DNA from: Apodemus sylvaticus
Taxonomy: Eukaryota > Chordata > Mammalia > Rodentia > Muridae
Direction of reading: 5' to 3'
Length of the DNA: 64,000 nt
Assembly: GCF_947179515.1 (NCBI RefSeq)
Contig: NC_067474.1
Coordinates: 87,587,824-87,651,823, forward strand
Below are positions 11,412-23,716 of the stretch, piece by piece. Numbering within the stretch: the stretch's first letter is position 1; every line of letters begins with the position of its first letter. A model generated the notes under the pieces. That model saw only the letters and a list, made by a program, of their open reading frames with translations. It searched no databases and had not been told where the DNA came from. Position numbers and translations under genes: made by a program.

Positions 11412-12637
11412 ATGGCAAAAGGCAAACATAGGAACATTACTAACAGAAATCAAGGCAATATGGCAGCATCTGAACCCAATTTTCCGTTAACAGCAAGTCC
11501 TGCATACCACAACCCACCAGAAAAGCAAGATTTGGATATAAAATCACTGGTCATGATGCTGTAACAAGAACACATGATGGACATAAATAAATCTCTTAAA
11601 GAAATTGAGGAGAAAAATGATCAAAAGGTAGAAGCTCTTACAAGGGAAACACAAAATCACTTAAAGAAATTCAGGAGAATATGGGTCAAACGATAGTAGC
11701 CAATAAGGAGGAAATGCAAAAATCACTTAAAAAAATACAGGAGACCTTTGATCAACAGGCAGAAGTCATGAAAGAAGAAACACAAAAATTTCTCAAAGAA
11801 TTACAGGAAAACACAAACAAGCAAGTGAAGGAACTGAGCAAAAACATCCAGGATCTAAAAACAGAAGTAGAAACAACTAAGAAATCGCAAAGGGAGACAA
11901 CTTTGGAGATCGAAAACCTTAGGAAGAAATCAGGGACCATAGATGCAAATATCAACAACAGAATACAAGAGATAGAAGAAAGAATCTCAGATGCCAAAGA
12001 TACCATAGAAACCATGGACTCAACTGTCAAAGAAAATGGAAAATGCAAAAAGTTTGTGATCCAAAACATTCAGGAAATCCAGGAAAAATGAGAAGACCAA
12101 ACCTAAGGATTATAGACATAGATGAGAATGAAGATTTACAACTTAAAGGTCCAGCAAATATCTTCAATAAAATTATGTAAGAAAACTTCCCTAATCTAAA
12201 GGGAGAGATGCCCATGAATATACAAGAAGTCTATAGAACTCCAAACAGACTGGACCAGAACAGAAATACATCCTGTCACATAATAATCAAAACCCCAAAT
12301 GTACTAAACAAAGAAAGAATATTAAAGGCAGTAAGAAAAAGAGGCCAAGTAACATATAAAAATCACACCTATCAGAATCACACCAGACTTCTCACCAGAG
12401 ACTATGAAAGCTAAAAGATCCTGGGCAGATCTCATGCAGACTCTAAGAGAACACAAATGCCAGCCAAAACTACTATGCCCAGAAAATCTCTCAATCACCA
12501 TAGATGGAGAAACCAAGATATTACATGACAAAACAAATTTCACCCAATATCTTACCACAAACCCAGCCCTACAAAGGATAATAGGAGGAAAACAGCAATA
12601 CAAGGAGGGAAACTTCACCCTGGAAAAAGCAAGATAG
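11412..12637 (+). pseudogene. L1-b ORF1, broken by stops and frameshifts
   Basis: The ATG at 11412 opens MAKGKHRNITNRNQGNM and the N-terminal part ends EKQDLD, but a TAA follows after VMML near 11561. The coiled coil continues in another frame (11681-12091) with ETQKFLKELQENTNKQ-type heptads. A one-base shift near 12090 breaks the RRM start (RRPNLRII...). A TAA replaces a codon in the IMEENFPN segment near 12178. The C-terminal part (YRTPNRLDQNRNTS, then SWADLMQTLREHKCQP and SITIDGETKI) ends at the TAG at 12635-12637. Domain order and length are those of murine ORF1p; the copy is not translatable. Confidence 0.9.
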
Positions 12638-12699
12638 TAACCTTCTTTCATCAAACCCAAAAGAGGATAACCAATCAAATATAAAAGATAACATCAAAA

Positions 12700-15600
12700 A
12701 TGACAGGAATTAATAATCACTATTCCTTAATATCTCTTAACATCAATGGACTCAATGCCCCAATAAAAAGACATAGACTAATGGACTGGATATGTAAACA
12801 GGATCCTACATTTTGCTGCATACAGGAAACACACATGAGTGGCAAATTCAAACACTACCTTAGAGTAAAAAGCTGGAAGAGAATTTTACAAGCAAATGGT
12901 CTCAGGAAACAAGCCAGAGTAGCCATTCTAATATCAGATAAAATTGACTTTCAACCTAAAGTCATCAAAAGAGACACTGAGGGACACTTCATGCTGGTCA
13001 AAGCAAAAACACACCAAGAAAAACTCTCAATCCTGAACATCTATGCTCCAAATGCAAAGGCACCCTCATTCATAAAAGAAACTTTCCTAAAGCTCAAAGC
13101 ACACATTGCACCTAACACAATTGTGGGTGACTTCAACACTGCACTCTCCTCAATGGACAGATAAGGAAAACAGAAACTAAACAGGGACACAGTGAAACTA
13201 ATTGAAGCTTTGTACCAATTAGAGTTAAGAGGTATATTGAACATTTCACCCTAAAGCAAAAGAATATATCTTTTTCTCAGCACCTCGTGGTACATTCTCC
13301 AAAATCAATTATATAATTGGTCACAAGACAGACCTCAACAAATATAAAAAGATCAAAATAAAACCCATACCTCCTATCAGATCACTATGGAGGAAAAGTG
13401 GTCTTCAATAGCAACAAAAACAACAGAAAGCCCACATACACATGAAAACTGAACAATACTCTACTCAATGATACCTTGGTCAAGGAAGAAATAAAGAAAG
13501 AAATCAAAGACTTTTTAGAATTTAATAAAAATGAAGACACAACATACCCAAATCTATGGGACACAATGAAAGTGCAAAGAGGAAAACACATAGCCCTGAG
13601 TGCCTCCAAAAAGAAAATGGATAGAGCATACACTAGCAGCTTAAAGACACACCTTAAAGCTCAGGAGGAATAGAAGGCAGGAAATCATCAAACTCAGTGC
13701 TGAAATCAATCAAGTAGAAACTATAAGAGAAACATACAAAGAATCAACAGAACCAGGAGCTGGTTCTTTGAGAAAATCACCAAAATAGATCAACCCTTAG
13801 CCAGACTGACCAAAGGGCACAAAGACAGTATCCAGATTAACAAAATTAGAAAAGAAAAGGGAAATATAACAACAGAAACTGAGGAAATTAAAAAAATTAT
13901 CAGATTTTACTACCAAAGCCTATATCAACACAACTGGAGAATGTCGAGGAAATGGACAATTTCCTAGACAGATACCAAACAACAAAATTAAATCAGGATT
14001 AAATAGATCATCTGAACAGTCCTATAACCCCTAAAGAAATAAAATGGGTCATACAAAGTCTCCCAACCAAGAAAAGCTTGGGACCAGATGGCTTCAGTGC
14101 AGAATTCTACCAGACCTTCAAAGAAGAGTTAACACCAATACTCTTCAAACTATTCCACAAAATAGAAACAGAAGGAACACTACCCAATTCCTTCTACAAA
14201 GCCACAATTATGCTGATACCAAAGCCACACAAAGATCCAACAAAGAAAGAGAACTTCAGACCAATTTCCCTTATGAACATCGATGCAAAAATACTCAATA
14301 AAATTCTTGCCAACCGAATCCAAGAACACATCAAAACGATCATCCACCATGATCAAGTAGGCTTTATCCTGGGAATGCAGGGTTGGTTAAATATGGAAAT
14401 CCATCAATGCAATCCACTACATAAACAAACCCAAAGAACAAAACCACATGGTCATTTCACTGGATGCTGAAAAAGCATTTGACAAAATTCAGCATCCTTT
14501 CATGCTTAAAGTCTTGGAGAGAACAGGAATTCAAGGCCCATACGTAAACATAGTAAAAGCAATATACAGCAAACCGGTAGCCAGCATCAAACTAAACGGA
14601 GAGAAACTTGAAGCAATCCCACTGAAATCAGGGACCAGACAAGGCTGCCCCCTTTCTCCTTATCTTTTCAATATTGTACTTGAGGTACTAGCTCGGGCAA
14701 TTCGACAACATAAGGAGGTCAAAGGGATACAAATTGGAAAGGAAGAAGTCAAACTATCATTATTTGCAGACGATATGATAGTCTACCTACGTGACCCAAA
14801 AAACTCCACTAGAGAGCTCCTACAGCTGATAAACAACTTCAGCAAAGTGGCAGGTTATAAAATCAACTCAAGCAAATCAGTGGCCTTCCTATACTCAAAG
14901 GATAAGCAGGCTGAGAAAGAAATTAGGGAAATGACCCCCTTCACAATAGCCACAAACAGTATAAAGTATCTTGGGGTGACTCTTACCAAACATGTGAAAG
15001 ATCTGTATGACAAGAACTTCAAGACTCTGAAGAAGGAAATGGAAGAAGACCTCAAAAAATGGGAAAACCTCCCATGCTCATGGATCGGTAGAATCAATAT
15101 AGTTAAAATGGCCATTTTGCCAAAAGCAATATACAGATTCAATGCAATACCCATCAAAATCCCAACTCAATTCTTCACAGAGTAGAAAGAGCAATTATCA
15201 AATTCATCTGGAACAACAAAAAACCCAGGATAGCTAAAACTATTCTCAGCAACAAAAGAAAATCTGGGGGAATCAGTATCCCTGACCTCAAGCAATACTA
15301 CAGAGCAATAGTGTTAAAAACTGCATGGTATTGGTACAGTGACAGGCAGGAGGATCAATGGAACAGGATTGAAGATCCAGAAATGAACCCACATACCTAT
15401 GGCCACCTGATCCTCGACAAAGAGGCTGAGAACATCCAATGGAAAAAAGATAGCCTTTTCAACAAATGGTGCTGGTTCAACTGGAGGTCAGCATGCAGAA
15501 GAATGCGAATTGATCCATCCTTGTCTCCTTGCACTAAGCACAAATCCAAATGGATCAAGGACCTCCACATAAAGCCAGACACTCTGAAGTTAATAGAAAA

Positions 15601-16489
15601 GAAACTGGGGAAGACCCTTGAGGACATTGGTACAGGGAGAAAGTTTCTGAACAGAGCACCAATAGCGTATCCTCTAAGAGCAAGAATTGACAAATGGGAC
15701 CTCATAAGGTTACAGAGTTTCTGTAAGGCAAAGGACACCATCAAGAGGACAGATCGGCAACCAACAAATTGGGAAAAGATCTTCACCAATCCTACATCAG
15801 ATAGAGGGCTAATATCCAATATATATAAAGAACTCAAGAAGTTCGACTCCAGAAAACCAAACAACCCTATTAAAAAATGGGGTACAGAGTTAAACAAAGA
15901 ATTCTCACCTGAAGAACTTCGGATGGCGGAGAAGCATCTTAAAAAATGCTCAACTTCATTAGTCATTAGGGAAATGCAAATCAAAACAACCCTAAGATTT
16001 CATCTTACACCAGTCAGAATGGCTAAGATTAAAAATTCAGGAGACAGCAGGTATTGGAGAGGGTGTGGAGAAAGAGGAACACTCCTCCACTGCTGGTGGG
16101 GTTGCAAATTGGTACAACCACTCTGGAAATCAGTCTGGCGGTTGCCCCGAAAACTGGGCACCTCATTTCCAGAAGATCCTGCTATACCACTCCTGGGCAT
16201 ATATCCAGAGGATTCCCCACCATGTAATAAGGATACATGCTCTACTATGTTCATAGCAGCCCTATTTATAATTGCCAGATGCTGGAAAGAACCCAGGTAT
16301 CCCTCAACAGAAGAGTGGATGCAAAAAATGTGGTATATCTACACAATGGAGTACTATTCAGCCATTAGAAACAATGAATTCATGAAATTCTTAGGCAAAT
16401 GGATGGAGCTAGAGAACATCATACTAAGTGAGGTAACCCAGACTCAAAAGGTGAATCATGGTATGCACTCACTAATAAGTGGTTATTAA
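12700..16489 (+). pseudogene. L1-b ORF2 (endonuclease-reverse transcriptase), broken
   Basis: ORF2p nicks target DNA and reverse-transcribes L1 RNA there. The endonuclease part (12700-13164) shows SLNINGLN, QETHM, NIYAPN and GDFNT, all expected active-site blocks, and ends at a premature TAA (13162-13164). The linker to ~14040 has further breaks. The RT part shows SLDAEKAFD (14457 on, motif A), SGTRQGCPLSPYLFN (motif B) and FADD at 14763-14774 (motif C). A stop at 15183-15185 interrupts it. The C-terminal part runs open from 15311 to 16489. There the cysteine motif reads RYWRGCGERGTLLHCWWGC, so its first cysteine is a tyrosine; the copies at 24.3 and 43.9 kb keep the cysteine. Confidence 0.92.
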
Positions 16490-16751
16490 CCTAGAATACT
16501 GGAATACCCAAAACATAATCCACTCATCAAATGAGGTACAAGAAGAAAGGAGGAGTGGCCCCTGGTTCTGGAAAGACTCAGTGAAACAGTATTTGGCAAA
16601 ACCAGAATGGGGAAGTGGGAAGGGGTGGGTGGGAGGACAGGGGAAGAGACGGGGGCTTATGGGACTTTCTAGAAGTGGCGGGGCTAGAAAAGGGGAAATA
16701 ATTTGAAATGTAAATAAATTATATCGAATAAAAAAAATTAAAAAAAAAAAG
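16490..16751 (+). other. L1-b 3' UTR and A-rich tail
   Basis: A ~245-base purine-rich 3' UTR with a G-rich block (16600-16690) precedes AAATGTAAATAAATTATA and AATAAAAAAA. The tail holds two A-runs separated by TT and ends at 16751. The G-rich polypurine tract is typical of murine L1 3' UTRs. AATAAA at 16728 can serve as the polyadenylation signal. Confidence 0.85.
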
Positions 16752-17382
16752 AAACAGAAGGAACACTACTCAACTCATTCTATGAAACCACAATTGCACT
16801 GATACCAAAACCACACAAAGATCCAACAAAGAAAGAGAACTTCAGGTCAATTTCCCTTATGAAATCGATGCAAAATTACTCAATAAAATTCTTGCCAACT
16901 GAATCAAAGAGCACATCAAAATGATCATCCACCAAGATCAAGTGAGCTTCATCCCAGGGATGCAGAAATGGTTCAATATGAGGAAATCCATCAGTGCAAT
17001 CCACTACATAATCAAACTCAGAGAAAAAAAAATATGATCATTTCATTAGATGCTGAAAAAGCATTTGACAAAATTCAGCATCCTTTCATGCTAAAAGTCT
17101 TGGAAAGAACAGGAATTCAAGGCCCATAACTAAACATAGTTAAAGCAATGCACAGCAAACAATTAGCCAACATCAAACTAAATGGAGAAAAGCTTGAAGC
17201 AATCCCACTAAAATCAGGGACTAGACAAGGCTGCCCTCTCTCTCCATATCTTTTCAATATAGTACTTGAAGTTCTAGCTAGAGAAATTAGACAACATAAG
17301 GAAAGCAAAAGGATACAATTTGGAAAGGAAGAAGTAAAATTATCACTATTTGCAGATGATATGATAGTATACTTAAGTGACC

Positions 17383-17413
<31 letters not shown>

Positions 17414-19078
17414 CACCAGAGAATTCCTACAGCTGATAAACTACTTCAGCAAAGTGGCAGGTTATAAAATCAACTCAAGTAAATCAGTTGCCTTCCTATT
17501 CTCAAAGGATAATCAGGCTGAAAAAGAAGTTAGGGAAATGACACCCTTTACAATAGCCACAAACAATATAAAGTATCATGGTGTGACTCTAACCAAACAA
17601 GTGAAAGATCTTTATGACAAGAACTTCAGGTCTCTGAAGAAGGAAATCGAAGAAGACCTCAGAAAATGGAAAAATCTGCCATGCTCATGGATTGGCAGGA
17701 TTAATATAGTTAAAATGGCCATGTTGCGAAAAGCAATATACAGATTCAATACAATCCTCATCAAAATCCCAACTCAGTTTCCAACAGAGTTAGGAAAAGC
17801 AATTCTCAAATTTATCTGGAATAACAAAAAAACCAAGGTAGCTAAAACTATTCTCAACAGTAAAAGAACTTCTGGGAGAATTGGTATCCCAGACCTCAAG
17901 CAATACTTCAGAGCGATAGTGTTAAAAACTGCATGGTATTTGCACAGGGACAGGCAAGTGGACCAGTGGAATAGAATTGAAGACCCAGAAATGAATCCAC
18001 ACCTATGGTCACTTGATCTTCAACAAAGTAGCTGAAAACATCCAGTGGAAAAAAAGATAGCCTTTTCAACAAATGGTGCTGGTTCAACTGGAAGTCAGCA
18101 TGCAGGAGAATGTGAATTGATCCATCCTTATCTCCTTGTACTAAGCTCAACTCCAAGTGGATCAAGGCCCTCCACATAAAACCAGACACACTGAAACTAA
18201 TAGAAAAGTAACTGGGGAAAACCCTTGAGGACATAGGCACAGGGGAAAAGTTCCTGAACAGAACACCAATAGCTTATGCTCTAAGATCAAGAATTGACAA
18301 ATGGGATCTCATAAAATTACAGTTTCTGTAAGGCAAAGGATACCATCAAAAGGACAAAAGAGCCACCTTCAAATTGGGAAAAGATCTTCACCAACCCTAC
18401 ATCTGATAGAGGGATAATATCCAATATATACAAAGAACTCAAGAAGTTAGACCTCAGGGAACCAAATAACCCTATTAAAAAATGGGGTACAAACCTAAAC
18501 AAAGAATTTTCACCTGAAGAAATTCTGATAGATGAGAAGCACCTTAAGAAATGCTCAATATCATTAGCCACTAGGGAAATGCAAATCAAAATAACCCTGA
18601 GATTTCACCTCACACCAGTCAGAATGGCTAAGGTTAAAAACTCAAGAGACAGCAGGTGTTGGCAAGGATGTGGAGCAGGATGAACACTCCTTTACTGCTG
18701 GTGGTATTGTAAGATGGTACAACCACTCTGTAAATCAGTCTGGTGGACATGATACTTCTGGAGGACTCTGTTATACCTCTCCTGGGCATATACCCAGAGG
18801 ATTCCCCAGCATGCAATAAGGACACATGCTCCACTATGTTCATAGCAGCTTTATTTATAATGGCCAGAATCTGGAAAGAACCCAGATATCACTCAGTGGA
18901 GGAATGGATACAGAAAATGTGGTATATTTACACAATGGAGTACTATTCAGCAATTAAAAACAATGAATTCATGATTTTTTTAGGCAAATGGATGGAACTG
19001 GAAAATATCATCCTAAGCGAGGTAACGCAATCACAAAAGAATACACATGGAATGAAATCATTGATAAGTGGCTATTAA
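16752..19078 (+). pseudogene. L1-c ORF2, partial and broken
   Basis: It begins just before RT motif A, whose coding DNA at 17040-17080 matches SLDAEKAFD. SGTRQGCPLSPYLFN and LFADDMIVYL follow in the open frame 17148-18035. That frame tolerates an expanded A-run as nine lysines. The frame then breaks at 18033 and again near 18210 and 18330, and resumes at 18743-19078 to the usual end (HGMKSLISGY). Its DNA for the cysteine region (18655-18720) is damaged. It is a dead fragment of ~2.3 kb. Confidence 0.88.
17383..17410 (+). repeat. A28 run inside ORF2 of L1-c
   Basis: At the matching place L1-b has only six A's (GACCCAAAAAACTCC at 14790-14806). L1-c has 28 uninterrupted A's, so a short homopolymer expanded after insertion. 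It is not an L1 tail, because ORF2 continues in register on the far side. Confidence 0.9.
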
Positions 19079-19337
19079 TTAGCACTGAAGCTCTAAATAC
19101 TGAAGATACAGTTAGCATATCAAATTATTCCCATGAAGAAGTAAGAAGAGGGCCCTAATCCTGGAAAGGCTTGATCCAGCATTGTAGGGGAGTACCAGGA
19201 CAGAGAAAAGGGAGGGGGAAAGATAGGAGAATGGATGGAGAGAAGAGGACTTATGGGGTATATGGAGGGGACTGGGAAAGGGGAAAGCTTTTAGAATGTA
19301 AACAAAGAATATAGAAAATAAATAAAAAAAAAAAAAG

Positions 19338-22014
19338 AAGACTAGTACGTAAGTCACATCTGTAAGCTGCACAATCATTCAGGAAGACACAAGCAGCAAA
19401 AAGGAAAATGTAATAAGTCCTGTTCAAGTTACATCTAAATAAATGCAATAAAATTTATGTTGAACTGGGAGTTTTTAGGGAAAAAACAGAAAGGCAATTC
19501 CTATAATTATGAGGTTTTGAAAAAACTTTAGAGCCTGAGTAGCAGTTCACAAAAGGATTTAAATGAATGGAAGACAGGGAAGTAGGTATAGATAATTATC
19601 CCTGTACATACAACTATGGAGGTGGTGGGAATCACCCAAGGTACCTCTCTGATGGAAAGTCAAAGATTTCTTCCAAGTAGGACATGAGGCTAAAGGGTAA
19701 AATTTGAATTTCAGCTTCAATGCTCTGCTATTAATACAGAAAACACTTGGGCTTCAGTGGATACTGGAGATGAGTGTATTTATCCATTGCAAGACCCAAA
19801 AGCATCATGGTAATGAGAATCCGAGAGAGATATGAGGATAAGCTAGTGAAAGTAAAAATGACCAAACATTATCTTCAAGTTTATCCCTGCCCAACAGTAT
19901 GCAATTCTACATTTTTAGAGAACATTCTGGGGGTGGAGGTATTGTGTTGGCACATGCAGTATGTTCTTAAGGGTGCAAACTCTGAAGACATTCTTGTGTA
20001 GGTGGGGGAAATTTAAATTTGTGAAGTTGCTTACACTGAGTAAAACAGCAAATAGTAAGCAATATACATTGCCTGGGAACTCTGCAAAATTAAAAAGAGC
20101 AGTTATAAAAGTTAAAGTTTATTTGCCTAGCCCAAAGCATTTCAACAGCCCAGTATGAAAAAGCCAGATGGCTCCTGAAGAGTGGCCATGAATTATAAAT
20201 ATCTAAATAATATAGTTGCCACATCCGTGCCACTGTGCTCAATACTATCCTTTTGGCTGCTATGATTCAAGTTATATTATATTGTATTAGACTTTCTAAT
20301 GCAGTTTTCATGATTGCTTAGCTGCTAAAATCCAAGGGAAAACTTTCTTTCACTTAGAATGATCAACAGTGGACATTCACAGTATTCCTCCAAAGATATT
20401 TGTAGAGTTTTGCTGTTTGTCATAGGATAGTGGCCCAGGACCTTTATTTGTTATTCTACCTGACTTTTGTAAAGTGGTTTTATTACATAGATGCTAGAAT
20501 ACAGGCCATCAATTACCCTAAAGGCTGCTTACCTAAAAGTTCATATAAATTCAAAGCACAGGATGGGTAATTAGTTGGAAAATACATAATCCTGCCAATA
20601 TTGCTGTAGACTACTATGATATCTTACATGTTTCCCAGTCATGTGAAGTCTGTGTTTTATTGTAGCTTTGGGGAATTGTTATGAGGTTTTTATGTTATAA
20701 ATATAAAAGGTGTTATGGCAAAACATATATACAGGTTAACTTGTGCCATAGATGCTAGAAAATAAAATATATAAGGTCTATGCCTGTCAGATTCCTCATT
20801 GTGTGAATTATCACAGTGTGTCCTTCACCTGTTTGAATATTGTCAGAAGCATCTTACAATCATTTCCATGAAAGTCAGCAGCAGATAAAGCCATCACCAA
20901 CGTTCCCAAACAACAACATAGGGAAACAAGTTTCCCTAGAGAAAACTAAGAGTAACAGATGTAGTCATTTAACAGACACTTATTTACAGAATTTGTCTGA
21001 AGGCTACTGGATGAGGTGGTACTTCCATGTATTTTACTGCTACCCTACTGAGACTGGCTTAATTGAAACAAGGAATAGGTTATTAATACAGTAACTGAAA
21101 AAAGACACCATAGATTGGTGGAAAAGGATACTCCCAAAGACCACAGGTTACTAAGTGAAAATTCTGTTTCCTCTATGGAGCCTTTAGTTCAGGGAGGGCC
21201 CTGAGGCTGCTTAAGCCAGAAAGGCTATGCTGCTGCTGCTGTTAGCTGAATGCCAGAATGAGATATTAAGATCCTATTTCTGAAGAATCCTACTTGTGCC
21301 TGTCAAAATGCATTGTAAACATTTTTATTTATGTCCACTGATCCTTATTGCTGTCAGTTGCAATTGGCCAAGGAATGAAATTTCCTTTTTGCAATGCATA
21401 ATGTGTCACAGCAACTGATATCCACTGGTGTAGCTCCTGGAAACAAGAGACTCTCATGGCATAGTACCTCAATGATCAGCCGTTAGTGGACATCTGTAAC
21501 ACCTTTCTAAGTTTGCGAACCACTGAGGAAAATGGGGTGAAAAAATGTGAGAGCAGGAAGAAGGGGCAGTGAAATTACAGACTTGAACCATTAAATCTGG
21601 ATGGGAGATCATAAGACCCAGCAGATTCTGAATTGAAATGTTTCATCTTGGATGAAACCTCTTTAGAAAGGAAGTTTCAAATTGAATTATTCAGTGCTGG
21701 AGGGGGTCTTTTGCTTCCCAAGGTAATAAGAGTACATTTACTTATCCCTAAAGGAGGAAGATGATGCAGTTTGTTTTATCTTAGAGATTTAAACAGAAAG
21801 GAAATATTACAAATATATAATAGTCTTTCGGTTCTTTAATATCTGTTTATCCCTAGAGTTCTACCACTCATAATGGTCTAGGCAACTGAAGACAGCCTGA
21901 TAGCTCAGCAAGGCTTTCACCTGAATGTCTTCTATAGACACAATGTAAAAAGCTATTGTATTTTCAAATGCAATTATGTTAATACATTACTTCCACTTGA
22001 AAAGGGTAGTCCCA
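19338..22014. other. Unique sequence, nothing recognised
   Basis: About 2.7 kb without a recognised repeat or gene. Open frames at 19774-20001 and 20840-21094 have no family likeness. A short CTG run lies near 21230. Confidence 0.55.
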
Positions 22015-22312
22015 TTAGTGATTTGAATGAGAATGGTCCCCATAGGCTCATGTATTTGGATATTTGGCTCCTGATTGGAATATTTAGGAAAAATTCTGAG
22101 GGGTCGCCTTGTTGGAGGAGATGTGTCAATAGTATGCAGACTTTTAGATTTCAAAAGCTCACACCAGCCTCAGTCCTTCCCTTTCTCTGCCTTTAACTTG
22201 CTGATAAAATGTAATCTCTTAGCTACTAATCCAGCCGCATGCTTGCCTACCTACTGTCATGCTCCCTGTGGGATTTTCTTCACAGTAATAGTACAGTAGC
22301 TAAGATAAGCCA
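22015..22312 (+). repeat. Rodent LTR-like repeat, 'family A', sense
   Basis: Reads ATTTGAATGAGAATGGTCCCC, ATAGGCTCATGTATTTGG, CTTGTTGGAGGAGATGTGTC, a pyrimidine-rich middle, then CTTCACAGTAATAGTACAGTAGCTAAG. The copies at 41490, 49718/51088 and 60037 are the same repeat in the opposite orientation. I recognise it as abundant in rodents but cannot give its library name. Confidence 0.6.
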
Positions 22313-22591
22313 CAAGAGCACACAGGCTTCCTGTGAGATATTATTTATATAGTCTTTTCCTTAGAGTTGGGGTTTTCAGTGAAACAGCTTTTGAGTTATG
22401 CAAAAACCTATAAGGAACCTTTCTCATAGACTCCTACAAGTACCCCCTATAGCCTCATTGATTTGAAAGTTGGTCTCTGGTTGTACCAATTTGAGTTGCC
22501 ACTGGTTCTCTCCCTAGTATTTTTTTTTTCATATATTCCTGGGGGGGGGGCAAATCATAAAAGCAAAGAAAGTGTTGTTTCTTTTTTTTTT

Positions 22592-23188
22592 CTAGGCATA
22601 TAAATTCATTTAGAATATAATTGAAAAATAAGCTTAGATATTCTTGAACATAATGAAGACCCCCATCCATCCTATGTGTGAAAACCGAGGAGCACATAGA
22701 ACAATTGGCAATATTGAACTTTTCCGAAAAAAAAACTCAGATAAAATAATAGGCATACAAATACTTTTAGGATATAATCGATAAATGAAGTGGTAACATT
22801 TTCTGATAAAACTAAGATTTTCATATAACATATGTATCACAAAATTGAGGATTATATAGGATAATTTATAAAATAAATTTTTTTTGGAAAAACACTGATA
22901 TAAATCTAGGCATACAAATGCATTTAGAATATAAATGAAAAATGAAGTGGGGATATTTTCTGAAGAAACTGAAGATTTTCATACAACATATGTATGATAA
23001 AATTGAGGATTACATAGTGTTTTTGATAAAATTGAAGATTTATTTATATGCCTATTATTTAATCTGATTTTTTTCAAAAAAATTCAGTACTATCAACTAA
23101 TCCATGTAATCCTCAGCCCTCACACACAGGAAAGATGAAAATCCCCACTATACTCAAAAATATCCAAACCTATCCCCCAATTATATTC
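22592..23188 (-). repeat. Transduced non-L1 segment built of a 157-bp tandem repeat plus an inverted partial copy
   Basis: CTAGGCATA- or TAGGCATACAAAT-type starts at 22593, 22750 and 22907 mark three units of exactly 157 bp spacing. Each has ATTTAGAATATAA-like and GATTTTCATA...CATATGTAT blocks, the first unit being the most diverged. From about 23045 to 23150 the sequence is the reverse complement of a unit (ATGCCTATTATTTAATCTGA pairs with the 22735-22757 region). It lies between two A/T-runs of the L1-d insertion, which is where sequence carried from the source locus would lie. Confidence 0.75.
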
Positions 23189-23716
23189 TTTTTTTTATTC
23201 GATATAATTTATTTACATTTCAAATGACTTCCCCTTTTCTAGCCCCCCACTCCCCGAAAGTCCCATAAGCCCCCTTCTCTTCCCCTGTCCTCCCACCCAC
23301 CCCTTCCCACTTCCCCGTTCTGGTTTTGCTGAGTACTGTTTCACTGAGTCTTTCCAGAACCAGGGGCCACTCCTCCTTTCTTCTTGTACCTCATTTGATG
23401 TGTGGATTATGTTTTGGGTATTCCAGTTTTCTAGGTTAATATCCACTTAATAGTGAGTGCATACCATGATTCACCTTTTGAGTCTGGGTTACCTCACTTA
23501 GTATGATGTTCTCTAGCTCCATCCATTTGCCTAAGAATTTCATGAATTCATTGTTTCTAATGGCTGAATAGTACTCCATTGTGTAGATATACCACATTTT
23601 TTGCATCCACTCTTCTGTTGAGGGATACCTGGGTTCTTTCCAGCATCTGGCAATTATAAATAGGGCTGCTATGAACATAGTAGAACATGTATCCTTATTA
23701 CATGGTGGGGAGTCTT
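23189..23716 (-). pseudogene. L1-d 3' segment: ORF2 C-terminus and 3' UTR
   Basis: Minus-strand frame 23678-23436 gives MFIAALFIIARCWKEP...MHSLLSGY, the last 80 residues of ORF2. The 3' UTR and a T8 (complement of the tail) follow at 23435-23189. Near identity to L1-b shows a young insertion. It joins the inverted segment at 23716/23717. Confidence 0.88.

Larger units (their letters stand above)
11093..16751 (+). mobile_element. L1-b: full-length sense LINE-1, inactivated
   Basis: All parts are present in order: tandem promoter units (11093-11411), ORF1 (11412-12637), 62-bp spacer, ORF2 (12700-16489), G-rich 3' UTR and an A-rich tail ending at 16751. Total ~5.66 kb, allowing for deletions in ORF2. 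Both ORFs carry stops and frameshifts, so it cannot make its own proteins. Its 3' half is very close to the copies at 22-24, 30-32, 43-44 and 63 kb, so it belongs to the same relatively young subfamily. The left boundary (11085-11100) is uncertain. I found no target duplication: the right flank is another L1 rather than a match to the left flank. Confidence 0.9.
16752..19337 (+). mobile_element. L1-c: older 5'-truncated sense LINE-1
   Basis: It starts inside ORF2 at GAAACAGAAGGAACACTAC, corresponding to about 14164 of L1-b, directly after the L1-b tail. It runs through the RT and C-terminal regions to a different 3' UTR (19079-19320; AAGAGGGCCCTAATCCTGG, TTGTAGGGGAGTACCAGG) and a tail at 19321-19337. 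The different 3' UTR and greater divergence place it in an older subfamily than L1-b. I found no target duplication, and its 5' limit coincides with the 3' end of L1-b. Confidence 0.88.

Noticed and set aside
15397..15984. 195-codon minus-strand frame across L1-b ORF2, and its counterparts at 23715-24254 and 43438-43791
   Set aside because: These are antisense shadows of ORF2; they recur in every L1 copy in the same place.
11093..16751. Full-length L1-b as a retrotransposition-competent element
   Set aside because: ORF1 has two stops and frameshifts, ORF2 has a stop at 13164 and later breaks, and the first cysteine of the C-terminal motif is lost.
10866..16770. AAACAGAA shared by 10870 and 16753 as the L1-b target duplication
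   Set aside because: Only eight bases match, the left copy is ~220 bp away from the L1-b start, and the right copy is ordinary ORF2 sequence of L1-c.
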